Shown here: positions 45,350 to 54,045 of the stretch, in pieces | Layout: each line of letters starts with the position of its first letter | How positions within the stretch are numbered: position 1 is the stretch's first letter | DNA from: Magnetospira sp. QH-2 | GTDB taxonomy: Bacteria > Pseudomonadota > Alphaproteobacteria > Rhodospirillales > Magnetospiraceae | Reading direction: 5' to 3' | Assembly (NCBI RefSeq): GCF_000968135.1 | Contig: NZ_FO538765.1 | Span: 1,627,819 to 1,691,818 of the forward strand | DNA: 64,000 nucleotides | Translations under genes and position numbers: made by a program | The notes under the pieces: generated by a model | What the model saw: the letters and a program-made list of their open reading frames with translations, nothing else | What the model was told of the DNA's origin: nothing | The model's database searches: none

Positions 45350-45964
45350 GTGCCTGGGGACGCTCGTCACTGGGACGACGTCTACGGCCAAAAAGCCAGC
45401 TATGAAGTCACCTGGTTCCAATCCCGCCACATCCTATCTCTGGCGCTCATCGAACAAAGCGGTATTGGTCTTCCCGACGGCCTGATCGACGTGGGCGGCG
45501 GCCCCTCGACCCTGGTGGATGATCTGATCGAGCAGGACTATGAAAACCTGACCGTTCTGGATCTGTCGGCCAAGGCCCTGGAGTCGGCTCAGTCGCGGTT
45601 GGGAGCGATGGCAAAGGCGGTGACCTGGGTGCAAGGCGATATCACCCAATGGACACCAGATCAGGTCTATGCCTTGTGGCACGACCGGGCGGCCTTCCAC
45701 TTTCTCACCGATCCGGCGCGGCAAGAAGCCTATATTGCCACTCTCAAGGCGGCGCTCCCGCAAGGCGGTTGGGTGGTTATGGCTACTTTTGCCTTGGACG
45801 GGCCGGAGAAATGCAGCGGTCTGCCCGTGCAGCGTTACAGCCCCGAAAGCCTGACGGATCGTCTGGGGCAGGGGTTTGAACTGGTCGAAAGCCGGTTCGA
45901 GGACCATCGCACACCCAATGGCGGCAACCAGCATTTTTCCTATGCATTGATTCGTTTCCAATAA
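45350..45964 (+). CDS. class I SAM-dependent methyltransferase
   Basis: 204 residues from GTG 45350, directly behind the MarR gene stop. ARHWDDVYGQKASYEVTWFQ at the start and the motif I LIDVGGGPSTLVDDL (about 42-56) with VLDLSAKAL (motif II) identify the Rossmann fold. The post-motif segment is WHDRAAFHFLTDPARQEAYIATLKAALPQGG. Such proteins of the thiopurine or small-molecule group methylate O or S acceptors; the target is not known. The likely operon with the MarR regulator suggests control by it. Confidence 0.85.
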   Translation: MPGDARHWDDVYGQKASYEVTWFQSRHILSLALIEQSGIGLPDGLIDVGGGPSTLVDDLIEQDYENLTVLDLSAKALESAQSRLGAMAKAVTWVQGDITQWTPDQVYALWHDRAAFHFLTDPARQEAYIATLKAALPQGGWVVMATFALDGPEKCSGLPVQRYSPESLTDRLGQGFELVESRFEDHRTPNGGNQHFSYALIRFQ

Positions 45965-45970
45965 AGTCGC

Positions 45971-46000
45971 GCGTATCGGGTCGGATTGGACCCGATACGC
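45971..46000 (+). terminator. hairpin of the GGGTCC/GGACCC family, copy 3
   Basis: GCGTATCGGGTC pairs with GACCCGATACGC over a 6-base loop. It lies 6 bases after the methyltransferase stop and shares the core GGGTC-ggatt-GGACCC with the hairpins at 2239 and 19427. Confidence 0.7.
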
Positions 46001-46076
46001 CATACCGGCCCTCTTGATGTGTCTCCCGATCAGCCCCACCTACTCAATGAGGGGGCTGCTTTGGATTGGGTCACCC

Positions 46077-46742
46077 ATGTATGTGGAATCTTTCCCCCGT
46101 TCCGAGGAACGTTTGAACGCTGCCAGTCATTGCTTTGGCGCGGTGCTAGCCGTGATCGGACTGGTCTTTCTGATACTGGACGCAAACGACGGGGGGCGGG
46201 ACGGCAGCCTGCCCGCCGCCATCGTGTACGGGACCGCGATGGTGTTTTTGTTCCTGTTTTCTGCGTTGCATCACGCGCTTATCAATCCTGGAATCAAGCA
46301 GATCCTGCTCGCCCTTGATCACTGCGGGATTTATTTGCTCATTGCCGGGACTTACACGCCGTTCAGCCTGTTGATGCCTGCCGGGCAGGCATGGGAACTG
46401 CTGGCCATTATCTGGGGTCTGGCTTTCATTGGCATGGCGGTTCAAGGGGTGGCGTTCCTCACCGGGCGTAGCGAGCCCTATGAGCGCTTCGCCTTCCTGT
46501 TCTATCTGGCCATGGGTTGGATTCCCGTATTGTGGGCCAGTGGGGATCTATTCGGAGCGTTGCAGGCGGGGGGCATCGCCCTGTTGGTGGCGGGCGGACT
46601 CGCTTTTAGTGTCGGGGTTGTTTTCTATCTATGGAAAAGCCTGCCTTATGGCCATGCGGTATGGCACCTGTTCGTCGTCGCCGGCGCGGCCTGTCACTAT
46701 TTTTCCATTTTTTACTATGTGATTGGGGTGGAGGTGGGATGA
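46077..46742 (+). CDS. hemolysin III family (PAQR) membrane protein
   Basis: 221 residues from ATG 46077; the frame opens at 46014. Seven membrane helices are seen. PAQR-type motifs are present: ERLNAASHCFGAVLAVIG at the start, SALHHALI, LDHCGIYLLIAGTYTPF and the closing YGHAVWHLFVVAGAACHYFSIFYYV, with the Ser/Asp/His set that binds a metal in this superfamily. Function in bacteria is unclear, with membrane homeostasis or ceramidase-like hydrolysis suggested. Confidence 0.88.
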   Translation: MYVESFPRSEERLNAASHCFGAVLAVIGLVFLILDANDGGRDGSLPAAIVYGTAMVFLFLFSALHHALINPGIKQILLALDHCGIYLLIAGTYTPFSLLMPAGQAWELLAIIWGLAFIGMAVQGVAFLTGRSEPYERFAFLFYLAMGWIPVLWASGDLFGALQAGGIALLVAGGLAFSVGVVFYLWKSLPYGHAVWHLFVVAGAACHYFSIFYYVIGVEVG

Positions 46743-46786
46743 GCACCGTAATCCCGGCACTTCACCACCGCGATCTCCCCGACCGC

Positions 46787-47695
46787 CTATCCACACGCCG
46801 ACAGATCCCAGGCGGTCAGGCACTCGATCAACCGTTCCCGGTTCAACCACGAACAGGTTGAATCCACGGTTACGGCACCGTTGCAGGGTGGCGTGCCGGG
46901 TGGGGAGCGGTAGGTTCGCGGGCTGTCGCAGATGGTCGGGTGCTGCCGACACAGGTCCGGCGTGATCGGGCACTCGGACGCCTGGTTGGGGCAGGGGTTG
47001 ACCCATGCAACCGGCGAGAGGATGGCGCCCATGTGGCGCTTGCCTTGTTGTTCGGCCAGATCCCAAGGGGTGGCGCCTTGATGATTTCGGACTTCGAGGT
47101 CCGCGCCCTGGTCAATCAGGTATTTGGCCGCTTCTTCTTGGCCATGGTGGGCCGCCTTGTGCAGGGGGGTTTCCCCCAAGTGATCCCGCGGGTCGGGCGT
47201 CACTCCTTGTTGCACAATCGGCTTCATAGGATGGGTGTGACCATATTGGGCGGCCAGATGCAGGGGGGTGGCGCCTTTTTCATTTTGGGCCTCCACGGGG
47301 GCTCCATGGTCGATGAGAATCGCCGGGACCTGTGGCTGGCTGCCGATCATGGCCCAATGCAGCGGGGTCCAACCGCGATGGTCGCGGGCCTTCACCTCGG
47401 CCCCGGCGGCCAAAAGAAGCGCGGCGATCTTCGGATAGTGCAGCCAGGCGGCCCAGTGCAGCGCCGTTCGTCCATCGGGATCTGTGGCATTCACTTCCAC
47501 GCCCTGGGCCAGGAGCGACTTGACCGTGGCAAGCTGCGCCGGGCTGGCCGCGTACATCTGGCGATCGGGGCTGTCGATGGCGGCGATCAGGGGCGGGCGA
47601 TCCGCGCTCCGAGCCATCGACCCCGGCAGGGCCACTAAAAAGGAAACCAGCAATGCCGCCACCAGCAGCATTGCCGGGCCATGGTCCTGGATCAT
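46787..47695 (-). CDS. secreted ankyrin-repeat protein
   Basis: 302 residues. A signal peptide (AMLLVAALLVSFLVALPGSMA) leads to five or six ankyrin repeats between about residues 50 and 225 (GRTALHWAAWLHYPKIAALLLAAGAEV, GWTPLHWAMIGSQPQVPAILIDHGAPV, GATPLHLAAQYGHTHPMKPIV, GETPLHKAAHHGQEEAAKYLIDQGADL). A Cys-rich tail with eight Cys follows, which could form disulfides in the periplasm. The start overlaps the rpiA stop (ATGA), so it is translated from the same mRNA. Partner unknown. Confidence 0.85.
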   Translation of the reverse strand: MIQDHGPAMLLVAALLVSFLVALPGSMARSADRPPLIAAIDSPDRQMYAASPAQLATVKSLLAQGVEVNATDPDGRTALHWAAWLHYPKIAALLLAAGAEVKARDHRGWTPLHWAMIGSQPQVPAILIDHGAPVEAQNEKGATPLHLAAQYGHTHPMKPIVQQGVTPDPRDHLGETPLHKAAHHGQEEAAKYLIDQGADLEVRNHQGATPWDLAEQQGKRHMGAILSPVAWVNPCPNQASECPITPDLCRQHPTICDSPRTYRSPPGTPPCNGAVTVDSTCSWLNRERLIECLTAWDLSACG

Positions 47696-48375
47696 CCCTT
47701 GGGCAGGACCTCCACCTTGTCCCCCGTGGCCACCACCAGCGTGTGGCAGAGATCGATGAACAGGCCGTTGTCAACCACGCCGGTGATGCTATTGAGCTGG
47801 TCATGCATGGCCGCCGGAGCGATGATGGAGTCCATCTGGCAATCGAGGATGTAGTTGCCGTTGTCGGTGACGTAAGGCTCGCCGTCCACCAGGCGCATGG
47901 CATAGGGGATGCCCAGTTCCTGCACCCGGCGCTCGGCCTGTTGGTGACCGAACTTGACGATCTCCACCGGCAGCGGGAACTGGCCCAGGGTCTCAACCCG
48001 CTTGGAGCCATCGACCATGATCACCACATGATCGGCGGCCGAGGCGACGATCTTCTCGCGCAGCAACGCGCCGCCACCACCCTTGATCATCTGGAAGTCG
48101 CCGTCGATTTCATCGGCGCCGTCGATGGCCATGTCCAGCTTGTCCACCGAGGCGAAGTCGGTCAGTTCGATGCCCAGTTCATGGCACAAGGCAGCCGTGC
48201 GCTCCGAGGTGGGTAGGCCTTTGATCTTCAGGCCTTTTTTGACCCGATTGCCGAGGCTGTGCAGAAAGAAATTGACCGTCGATCCGGTGCCCAGCCCGAC
48301 CAGCATGCCGTCTTGCACCAGGTCCGCCGCCGCCTGTCCGGCCAGCTTTTTCTCGTTGTTTTGTTGGTCGCTCAT
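47692..48375 (-). CDS. rpiA: ribose-5-phosphate isomerase A
   Basis: 227 residues from ATG 48375; the frame extends upstream to 48576 without support. It interconverts ribose 5-phosphate and ribulose 5-phosphate. Motifs: VGLGTGSTVNFFLHSL, TSERTAAL, DMAIDGADEIDGDFQMIKGGGGALLREKI and VDGSKRVETLG, then DNGNYILDC and ITGVVDNGLF. All active-site residues (Asp, Glu, Lys) are present. Confidence 0.97.
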   Translation of the reverse strand: MSDQQNNEKKLAGQAAADLVQDGMLVGLGTGSTVNFFLHSLGNRVKKGLKIKGLPTSERTAALCHELGIELTDFASVDKLDMAIDGADEIDGDFQMIKGGGGALLREKIVASAADHVVIMVDGSKRVETLGQFPLPVEIVKFGHQQAERRVQELGIPYAMRLVDGEPYVTDNGNYILDCQMDSIIAPAAMHDQLNSITGVVDNGLFIDLCHTLVVATGDKVEVLPKG

Positions 48376-48472
48376 GTTCGAATCCCCCGCTCGATATTTT
48401 CTGAATTGGCGGAAGTTTAAATCAATATTCGAGCCTTTGCGATCCCCGAGATGTCGTGAAAGGAAGGGGCTG

Positions 48473-49954
48473 TTAACGCCTATCTTCGGGAAGATCAGGT
48501 CGCAAGGTCGGATCGACCCGTAACCCATCGGCGGGGTCGTTCTCGGCCAGAGGTTCGAGAATTTCCGGCTCCACATCGATCGGCTCTTCTTCCGTCGGCG
48601 CGGGGCGCAGATCCGATGTTTTTAACGCCGGACCCATCAGGTCGATGGCCGGGTTGGAATGCTGTGGTTCATCCTCGGCGGGCAGATCGTCACCGTGAAA
48701 GATCTCGCGCAGGGGCGTGGAAAGGAAGGCAGCCTGGGTCTTCTCGGAACGCTCCAAGCGGTGCATCATCCGTCCGGCCCAGGCTGGGGTCTGCTCGGTG
48801 ATGGCGGGCAGGGGGCCCAAGGGCAGATCCAGGATCTTGTGCAGATCGGCAAGGGTGGTGCTTTCCGCGTTGCGGGCCAGAACCCAGCGGTTGTTCTCGG
48901 TGCGGGTGATGTAGTCCTCGTCGGCCAGAAGGTCGAGCATGCGGTCCACTTCCATGTCCCCGGCTCCGGCGGCGTCGATCAATGTGCGCCTCTGTATATC
49001 GCCTCCCTCGCCGTGGCTTTTTTCGTCCATCAGCTTGAGCAGGTTGGCGGCCAGCCACAAACGCCGACCATGTTCCGAGAATCCCTGATTGAGTAAATGA
49101 TGCCGTCCGCGCCGTTCGGCGAGGGTCGCTGTTACCGTGGCCCCGAACAGGATGACCGCCCAGGACAGGTACATCCAGATCAAGAAGATGGGGATCGACG
49201 AGATGGCGCCATAGACCGCCTTGTAGGACGGAAAGGAAATCACATAGAGCGCGAAAGCCCAGCGCAAAAAGGCAAACAACAGACTGGCCACGACCGCCCC
49301 GGTGAGCGCGTGTTTCCAGTTCACCGGCCGGTTGGGCATGGCCATGTAAAACAGCATGAAGGCCAGCATGGTGATCAGGGTCGGTCCGGCGATGGCCAGC
49401 TTGCCCAGAGGACCGGCCAAGGCTTCGGCACCATCGAACTTGAGCAACGTGGTCACATAGCCCGACAGGGTAAAGGATGATCCCAGCAGCACCGGGCCCA
49501 GGGTCAGCAGCGCCCAATAGATCAAAACACGCACCAGGATCGGGCGCGGGCGGGAAACTCGGAAGATGCCATTCATGGCGCCTTCGATGGTCGAGAGCAA
49601 AAGCAGGGCGGTGACCGCGAAGCCGACCACGCCCACGGCCCCCATCTTGCCCGCATTGGACAGGAAATTGTTGAAATAGACTTCGATCTGGTCGCGATCC
49701 TGCATCACCAGGTTATCGAGCAGAAAGGCGAGAATCTGTTCCCGGACCCCTTCGAACCCGGGGAAGGCAGCCAACATGGCAAAGGCGATGGTCAGCAGCG
49801 GGATGAGCGACAGCAAGGAGGTGTAGCTCAACGACGCGGCCTGGCGCAGCCCCTGGTCATTTTTGTAGCGCGCCAACACCTGGCCCGGTAGGCCCAGTGG
49901 CGCGGCGGATTTCAATTTTGCCTTCGGTGCCTTGGCTTTTGTATCCTGGCTCAC
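48473..49954 (-). CDS. YihY/BrkB-family membrane protein with C-terminal winged helix
   Basis: 493 residues. The YihY membrane domain (six helices) has SLSYTSLLSLIPLLTIAFAMLAAFPGF, NGIFRVSRPRPILVRVLIYW and FPSYKAVYGAISSIPIFLIWMYLSWAVILFGATVTATL (about 245-282). The C-terminal half has a winged-helix-like region (DMEVDRMLDLLADEDYITRTENNRWVLARN) and an acidic disordered tail. The old name ribonuclease BN was an error; the function is unknown. Confidence 0.9.
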   Translation of the reverse strand: MSQDTKAKAPKAKLKSAAPLGLPGQVLARYKNDQGLRQAASLSYTSLLSLIPLLTIAFAMLAAFPGFEGVREQILAFLLDNLVMQDRDQIEVYFNNFLSNAGKMGAVGVVGFAVTALLLLSTIEGAMNGIFRVSRPRPILVRVLIYWALLTLGPVLLGSSFTLSGYVTTLLKFDGAEALAGPLGKLAIAGPTLITMLAFMLFYMAMPNRPVNWKHALTGAVVASLLFAFLRWAFALYVISFPSYKAVYGAISSIPIFLIWMYLSWAVILFGATVTATLAERRGRHHLLNQGFSEHGRRLWLAANLLKLMDEKSHGEGGDIQRRTLIDAAGAGDMEVDRMLDLLADEDYITRTENNRWVLARNAESTTLADLHKILDLPLGPLPAITEQTPAWAGRMMHRLERSEKTQAAFLSTPLREIFHGDDLPAEDEPQHSNPAIDLMGPALKTSDLRPAPTEEEPIDVEPEILEPLAENDPADGLRVDPTLRPDLPEDRR

Positions 49955-50074
49955 GTTGGATCACTCCCCTGATATCCCCGACGGCCATCATATAGGCTCT
50001 TGGCCGCCGGGGGGAAAGGGGGAAGAGGTAAACCGATTGCCTCAATGCGGAATCGGTCTTTAGAATGCCCTCCC

Positions 50075-50869
50075 ATGAAACAGTATCTGGACCTTCTCAG
50101 ACACGTCCGCGAAACCGGCGTCCATCGGGGCGACCGCACGGGCACCGGCACCCAGGGGGTGTTCGGCTACCAAATGCGCTTCGATCTGAGCGAAGGCTTT
50201 CCCTGTACCACCACCAAAAAGCTGCACTTGAAGTCGATCATTCACGAGTTGCTCTGGTTCCTGGCCGGTGACACCAACATCCGATATCTCAAGGACAACG
50301 GGGTCAGAATCTGGGACGACTGGGCCGACGAGAACGGCGAGCTGGGCCCGGTTTACGGTCATCAGTGGCGCTCCTGGCCCACGCCCGACGGCGGCACGGT
50401 GGATCAGATCGCCAGCGTGGTGCGGCAAATCCGCGACAACCCGGAATCCCGGCGGATCATCGTCAGCGCCTGGAACGTGGCCGACGTGGACCGCATGGCC
50501 CTGCCGCCCTGCCACTGCCTGTTCCAGTTCTATGTGTCCGAGGGCAAACTCTCCTGCCAGCTCTACCAGCGCTCGGCGGATATCTTCCTCGGCGTACCCT
50601 TCAACATCGCCTCATACGCCCTGTTGACCATGATGATGGCCCAGGTCACCGGCCTGAAGCCGGGGGAGTTCGTCCATACCTTCGGCGATGCCCATCTCTA
50701 CAGCAACCACCTGGAGCAGGCTGACCTGCAATTGACCCGCGCCCCCCGGCCTTTACCGACCATGACCCTCAATCCCGCGGTGACGGATATCTTCGGCTTT
50801 CGGTATGAGGACTTTGAACTGAGCGGCTATGACCCGCATGGGCATATCAAGGCGCCGATTGCGGTTTGA
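50075..50869 (+). CDS. thyA: thymidylate synthase
   Basis: 264 residues from ATG 50075, the same length as E. coli ThyA. It makes dTMP from dUMP with methylene-tetrahydrofolate. The active-site Cys is residue 146 in [44 protein letters not shown] and HLYSNHLEQ are the substrate and folate sites. No dihydrofolate reductase gene follows, unlike many relatives. Confidence 0.98.
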   Translation: MKQYLDLLRHVRETGVHRGDRTGTGTQGVFGYQMRFDLSEGFPCTTTKKLHLKSIIHELLWFLAGDTNIRYLKDNGVRIWDDWADENGELGPVYGHQWRSWPTPDGGTVDQIASVVRQIRDNPESRRIIVSAWNVADVDRMALPPCHCLFQFYVSEGKLSCQLYQRSADIFLGVPFNIASYALLTMMMAQVTGLKPGEFVHTFGDAHLYSNHLEQADLQLTRAPRPLPTMTLNPAVTDIFGFRYEDFELSGYDPHGHIKAPIAV

Positions 50870-50904
50870 GACGACCTACATATCGAGCCTCACAAAAAGG
50901 TGAT

Positions 50905-50950
50905 TCCCTCCTGGTGAATGGTTATGTAATAAAATAACCAGTTCATCACG
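50905..50950. promoter_or_regulatory. imperfect inverted repeat between thyA and the peroxidase gene
   Basis: TGGTTAT (50919-50925) and ATAACCA (50934-50940) form a stem, with GTGAA and TTCATCAC extending it imperfectly. It could end thyA transcription or act in the next gene's leader. Confidence 0.45.
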
Positions 50951-50983
50951 CGGGCCGCATGCCCGAGCAAAGGAGTGTATTCC

Positions 50984-51544
50984 ATGACCCGTTTGGTTCC
51001 CTATATCACCATGGCTCTGCTGATGCTTGGCGGGCTGCTGTTTGGTCTGATGGCCAACCCGGCCCTGGCGGCCAATGCCCATGGCTTTACCTTCGTCTCC
51101 ATCGATGGCGATCCGCTGCCGCTGGCCAAGTACAAGGGCAAGGCGTTGCTGGTGGTCAATACCGCCACTGAATGCGGCAATACCCATCAACTGGGCGATC
51201 TGCAAAAGCTTTGGGAAACATATAAGGACAAAGGTCTGGTGCTGGTCGGTGTGCCGAGCGACGATTTCGGCCAGGAACCGCGTGATAACAAGGCCATCAA
51301 GGATTTCTGTGAAACCAATTTTTCAGTGGATTTCCCCATGACCGAACTGACGGCCATCAAGGGCGCCAAGGCTCATCCGTTCTACAAACACGCGGTGGCG
51401 CAGTTGGGTGACAAGTCCGAGCCCAGTTGGAACTTCCACAAGTTCCTGGTCGGCCCGGATGGCAAGATGGTGGACTATTTCGGCACCGGGGCCCAGCCCC
51501 TGGGCGGTAAACTGGAGCAGGCGGTACAGGCGGTGCTGCCCTAA
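50984..51544 (+). CDS. exported glutathione peroxidase-family protein
   Basis: 186 residues from ATG 50984, with AAAGGAG upstream. A signal peptide (TMALLMLGGLLFGLMANPALAA) sends it out of the cytosol, unusual for the family. The peroxidatic Cys is in NTATECGNTHQL, the catalytic Gln in DDFGQEPRD, and WNFHKFLVG supplies Trp and Asn. The usual CNQF becomes SDDF, so the common resolving Cys is absent and no thioredoxin-type second Cys is obvious in that loop. It probably reduces peroxides in the periplasm. Confidence 0.9.
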   Translation: MTRLVPYITMALLMLGGLLFGLMANPALAANAHGFTFVSIDGDPLPLAKYKGKALLVVNTATECGNTHQLGDLQKLWETYKDKGLVLVGVPSDDFGQEPRDNKAIKDFCETNFSVDFPMTELTAIKGAKAHPFYKHAVAQLGDKSEPSWNFHKFLVGPDGKMVDYFGTGAQPLGGKLEQAVQAVLP

Positions 51545-51561
51545 AGTCCGATTTCGAGCCT

Positions 51562-51680
51562 GTGGCGACACATGCTTCGACAAGCTCAGCATGAGGGCCT
51601 TTGGACTTTCAACATGTTAGCCTCACCCTGAGCTTGTCGAAGGGCGAGGCGGGCCGTAGGACATTACTTTTTCAGCAGTC
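51562..51680. repeat. CTTCGACAAGCTCAG-type dispersed repeat, copy 2
   Basis: Inverted relative to 10241-10346, with longer, better-preserved arms: CTTCGACAAGCTCAGCATGAG and CCTGAGCTTGTCGAAGGG. The two arms within this copy also pair with each other, so the transcript would fold into a long hairpin downstream of the peroxidase gene. Confidence 0.85.
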
Positions 51681-51682
51681 TG

Positions 51683-51710
51683 AGCGGGAGCCTCAGGTCT
51701 CCCGCTTTTT
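51683..51710 (+). terminator. rho-independent terminator overlapping the DUF4169 gene end
   Basis: AGCGGGAG (51683-51690) and CTCCCGCT (51699-51706) form a stem followed by TTTTT on the plus strand. It ends plus-strand transcripts from the peroxidase gene and lies over the stop codon of the convergent minus-strand gene. Confidence 0.8.
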
Positions 51711-51869
51711 GCCGTCCAGATCTTTTTCTGCCTTGGAAGCCGCCACGCGGTCTTTCAATTTTTCAACCTTGCCGCGCCCGAACTTCGCCCGGTTTGCCGC
51801 CGCTTTTTTTTCCTTGGCGGCGCGGGCCTTTTGCTTGCGCGCCTGACGCAGATTGACCAACTCGGCCAT
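51693..51869 (-). CDS. DUF4169 family small basic protein
   Basis: 58 residues, MAELVNLRQARKQKARAAKE at the start, then KKAAANRAKFGRGKVEKLKDRVAASKAEKDLDG. This is the alphaproteobacterial DUF4169 pattern: NLRxARK, ANRAxFGRxK and a C-terminal LDG. It is almost all helix and highly charged. It starts 3 bases after the thrH-like stop, so it is in the same operon. Confidence 0.85.
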   Translation of the reverse strand: MAELVNLRQARKQKARAAKEKKAAANRAKFGRGKVEKLKDRVAASKAEKDLDGKKRET

Positions 51870-51872
51870 GCC

Positions 51873-52484
51873 CTAGCTCATGCCCGCGAAGGCCTCGTCG
51901 ATGGTGGCCCGCAGGTCGTCATAGGTATTTTTGGCCGGATATTGCGGGAACTCGGCCACCACGTTGTCCGGGGCGTGGAACAGGATGCCCTGGTGGGCTT
52001 CGCCGAGCATGGTGGTGTCGTTGTAGGAATCCCCGGCGGCGACGGTGAGGAAGTTCAGCGCCTTGAAGGCCTTCACCGCCTCGCGCTTATGATCCTTCAT
52101 GCGCAGTTTGTAGTCGGCCACGCGCCCGTCATCGGCCACTTCGAGGCTGTGGCAGAACAGGGTCGGCCAGCCCAACTGACGCATCAAGGGCTTGGCGAAC
52201 TCCTGAAAGGTATCGGAGAGGATGACCACCTGATAGGTCTCGCGTAGGGAATCGATGAACGCCCGGGCGCCCTCCAGCGGCCCCATGGCGCCGATGACCT
52301 CTTCGATGTCCGGCAGCTTCAGGCCATGGGCATCAAGGATCTCCAATCGGCCGCGCATCAGCACATCGTAGTCGGGTTCGTCGCGGGTTGTGCGCTTGAG
52401 TTCCTCAATGCCGGTGCGTTCGGCGAAATTGATCCAGACTTCGGGGACAAGCACCCCTTCCAGATCGAGGCAGACGATACGCAT
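51873..52484 (-). CDS. thrH: ThrH-type HAD phosphatase (phosphoserine phosphatase/homoserine kinase)
   Basis: 203 residues from ATG 52484. HAD motifs: the nucleophile in VCLDLEGVLVPE (Asp8 region), VILSDTFQEF and AAGDSYNDTTMLGEAHQGILFHAP. The sequence form LDLEGVLVPEVWINFAE is that of Pseudomonas ThrH, which dephosphorylates phosphoserine and can transfer phosphate to homoserine. It gives a serine or threonine pathway role. It sits between UDGb and DUF4169 genes. Confidence 0.92.
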   Translation of the reverse strand: MRIVCLDLEGVLVPEVWINFAERTGIEELKRTTRDEPDYDVLMRGRLEILDAHGLKLPDIEEVIGAMGPLEGARAFIDSLRETYQVVILSDTFQEFAKPLMRQLGWPTLFCHSLEVADDGRVADYKLRMKDHKREAVKAFKALNFLTVAAGDSYNDTTMLGEAHQGILFHAPDNVVAEFPQYPAKNTYDDLRATIDEAFAGMS

Positions 52485-52533
52485 GATGGGGTTCCTCCCG
52501 CTGACCAATGGTTCCGGTCGGGGTATAGCCCGA

Positions 52534-53172
52534 TCAGGACAGCAACGGCAAGAGGTCCTGAAACACCTGATGGAACATGGCCTCGGTCAGCCGTCCCGTA
52601 TTGGTGTTGTAGCGCGAGCAATGATAGCTGTCGGCCAGGATGAGACCGCTCGAAAGGCGATACTGGGAGCCATGCTTGAACGGCCAGGCGGATTTCTTCT
52701 CGCCCAGAGCGCTCAGTACCGCCCCATGGGACAGGCCGCCGAGACAGAGCACCACGCGCAGGTTTGGCATGGCGGCCATTTCGTCGATCAGGAATGGGCG
52801 GCAGGCGGTCACTTCGGGCCCCGTCGGCTTGTTTTCCGGCGGCACGCAGCGCACCGCGTTGGTGATGCGGCAGTTGACCATCTCCAGGCCATCGTCGGGA
52901 TCGGCGCCGAACGTTCCCTTGGCCAGCCCGTGGGCAATGAGTGTGGGATAGAGCAGGTCTCCGGCCCAATCGCCGGTAAAGGGACGTCCGGTGCGGTTGG
53001 CCCCACGCAGCCCCGGCGCCAGTCCGGCTACCAATAGAGTCGCATCCAGGCCGCCGAAGGCTGGAACCGGCGCGTTGAACCAATCGGGATGAGCGTCCCG
53101 CTGTTCGCCCAGAAAAGCGCCCAGACGAGGGCAGCGCGGGCAGTCCCGCGCCGGGTCTTGGTAGGATACCAT
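52534..53172 (-). CDS. uracil-DNA glycosylase, family 5 (UDGb)
   Basis: 212 residues. GLAPGLRGANRTGRPFTGDWAGDLLYPTL is the family-5 catalytic motif (about residues 51-79), lacking the Asp of family 1. CPRCPRL near the N-terminus and the Cys in NCRITNAVRCVPPENKP supply the four Fe-S ligands. HCSRYNTNTGRLT is the second motif. The enzyme removes uracil and some deaminated bases from DNA. Confidence 0.93.
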   Translation of the reverse strand: MVSYQDPARDCPRCPRLGAFLGEQRDAHPDWFNAPVPAFGGLDATLLVAGLAPGLRGANRTGRPFTGDWAGDLLYPTLIAHGLAKGTFGADPDDGLEMVNCRITNAVRCVPPENKPTGPEVTACRPFLIDEMAAMPNLRVVLCLGGLSHGAVLSALGEKKSAWPFKHGSQYRLSSGLILADSYHCSRYNTNTGRLTEAMFHQVFQDLLPLLS

Positions 53173-53183
53173 GGAAAACCGGT

Positions 53184-53897
53184 TCAGGCCGTGCGGCGGT
53201 AGGCGTCCGGGTCTTTCTGCCCGACCGAGTCTTCATCGCTCTCCAACAGGCTGTCGTAGCCCCGGTCCAGGTCGTGGCCCGGTCCGTGGATGGCGGCCTG
53301 ACCGCTTTCCCCGTTTTGAGTGGGGTGCGGACGTTCTTCGCGATTTTGATGATGCGCATGGCCACCCTGGGAGGAACGGGCAATCACCGGCTCAAGATCG
53401 GTCAACTCAATGAACGTATCGGCCTGGCGGCGCAGTTCGTCGGCGACCATGGGGGGCTGGGAGCGGACGGTGCTGACCACGGTTACCCGCACGCCTTTAC
53501 GCTGCACCGCCTCCACCAGACGGCGGAAATCGCCATCCCCGGAGAACAAAACGATATGGTCCAAGCGATCAGCCATTTCCATAACGTCGATGGCCAATTC
53601 GATGTCCATGTTGCCCTTGATCTTGCGGCGACCGGCGGAATCGGTGAACTCCTTGGTCGGTTTGGTAACCATGGTATAGCCGTTGTAATCCAGCCAATCG
53701 ACCAACGGCCGAATGGGGGAATACTCCTGGTCTTCCAGCAGGGCGGTGTAGTAGAAGGCCCGGATCAGGTGACCCTTGGAAGCGAAATGCTCCAACAGGC
53801 GCTTATAGTCGATATCGAAGCCAAGAGCCCGGGCGGCGGCATAGAGATTGGATCCATCGATGAATAGAGCAACACGTTCTTGCGGATAAAAAGCCAT
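53184..53897 (-). CDS. NYN-domain protein (LabA/DUF88 family)
   Basis: 237 residues. NYN nuclease-like motifs are ALFIDGSNLYAAARALG (first Asp), KGNMDIELAIDVMEMA, DHIVLFSGDGDFRRLVEAVQRKGVRVTVVS. These carry the acidic residues expected of a PIN-like ribonuclease. A disordered His/Gln/Gly-rich tail (about 175-237) follows. The first gene of the row with UDGb, thrH and DUF4169; AAGGAA is its ribosome-binding site. Confidence 0.92.
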   Translation of the reverse strand: MAFYPQERVALFIDGSNLYAAARALGFDIDYKRLLEHFASKGHLIRAFYYTALLEDQEYSPIRPLVDWLDYNGYTMVTKPTKEFTDSAGRRKIKGNMDIELAIDVMEMADRLDHIVLFSGDGDFRRLVEAVQRKGVRVTVVSTVRSQPPMVADELRRQADTFIELTDLEPVIARSSQGGHAHHQNREERPHPTQNGESGQAAIHGPGHDLDRGYDSLLESDEDSVGQKDPDAYRRTA

Positions 53898-54045
53898 TGG
53901 ATTTTTCCTTAATGTATAAAAACATGAAACAAGCGTCGGTCATCCGATTCATATACCTTCGGATGATGGCTACCTGCCTATTAGGTAAGTATTTCATTGT
54001 CGCAACGCAACCCTTGTTTTGGCGATTTTCTCCGGGATCGACGGC

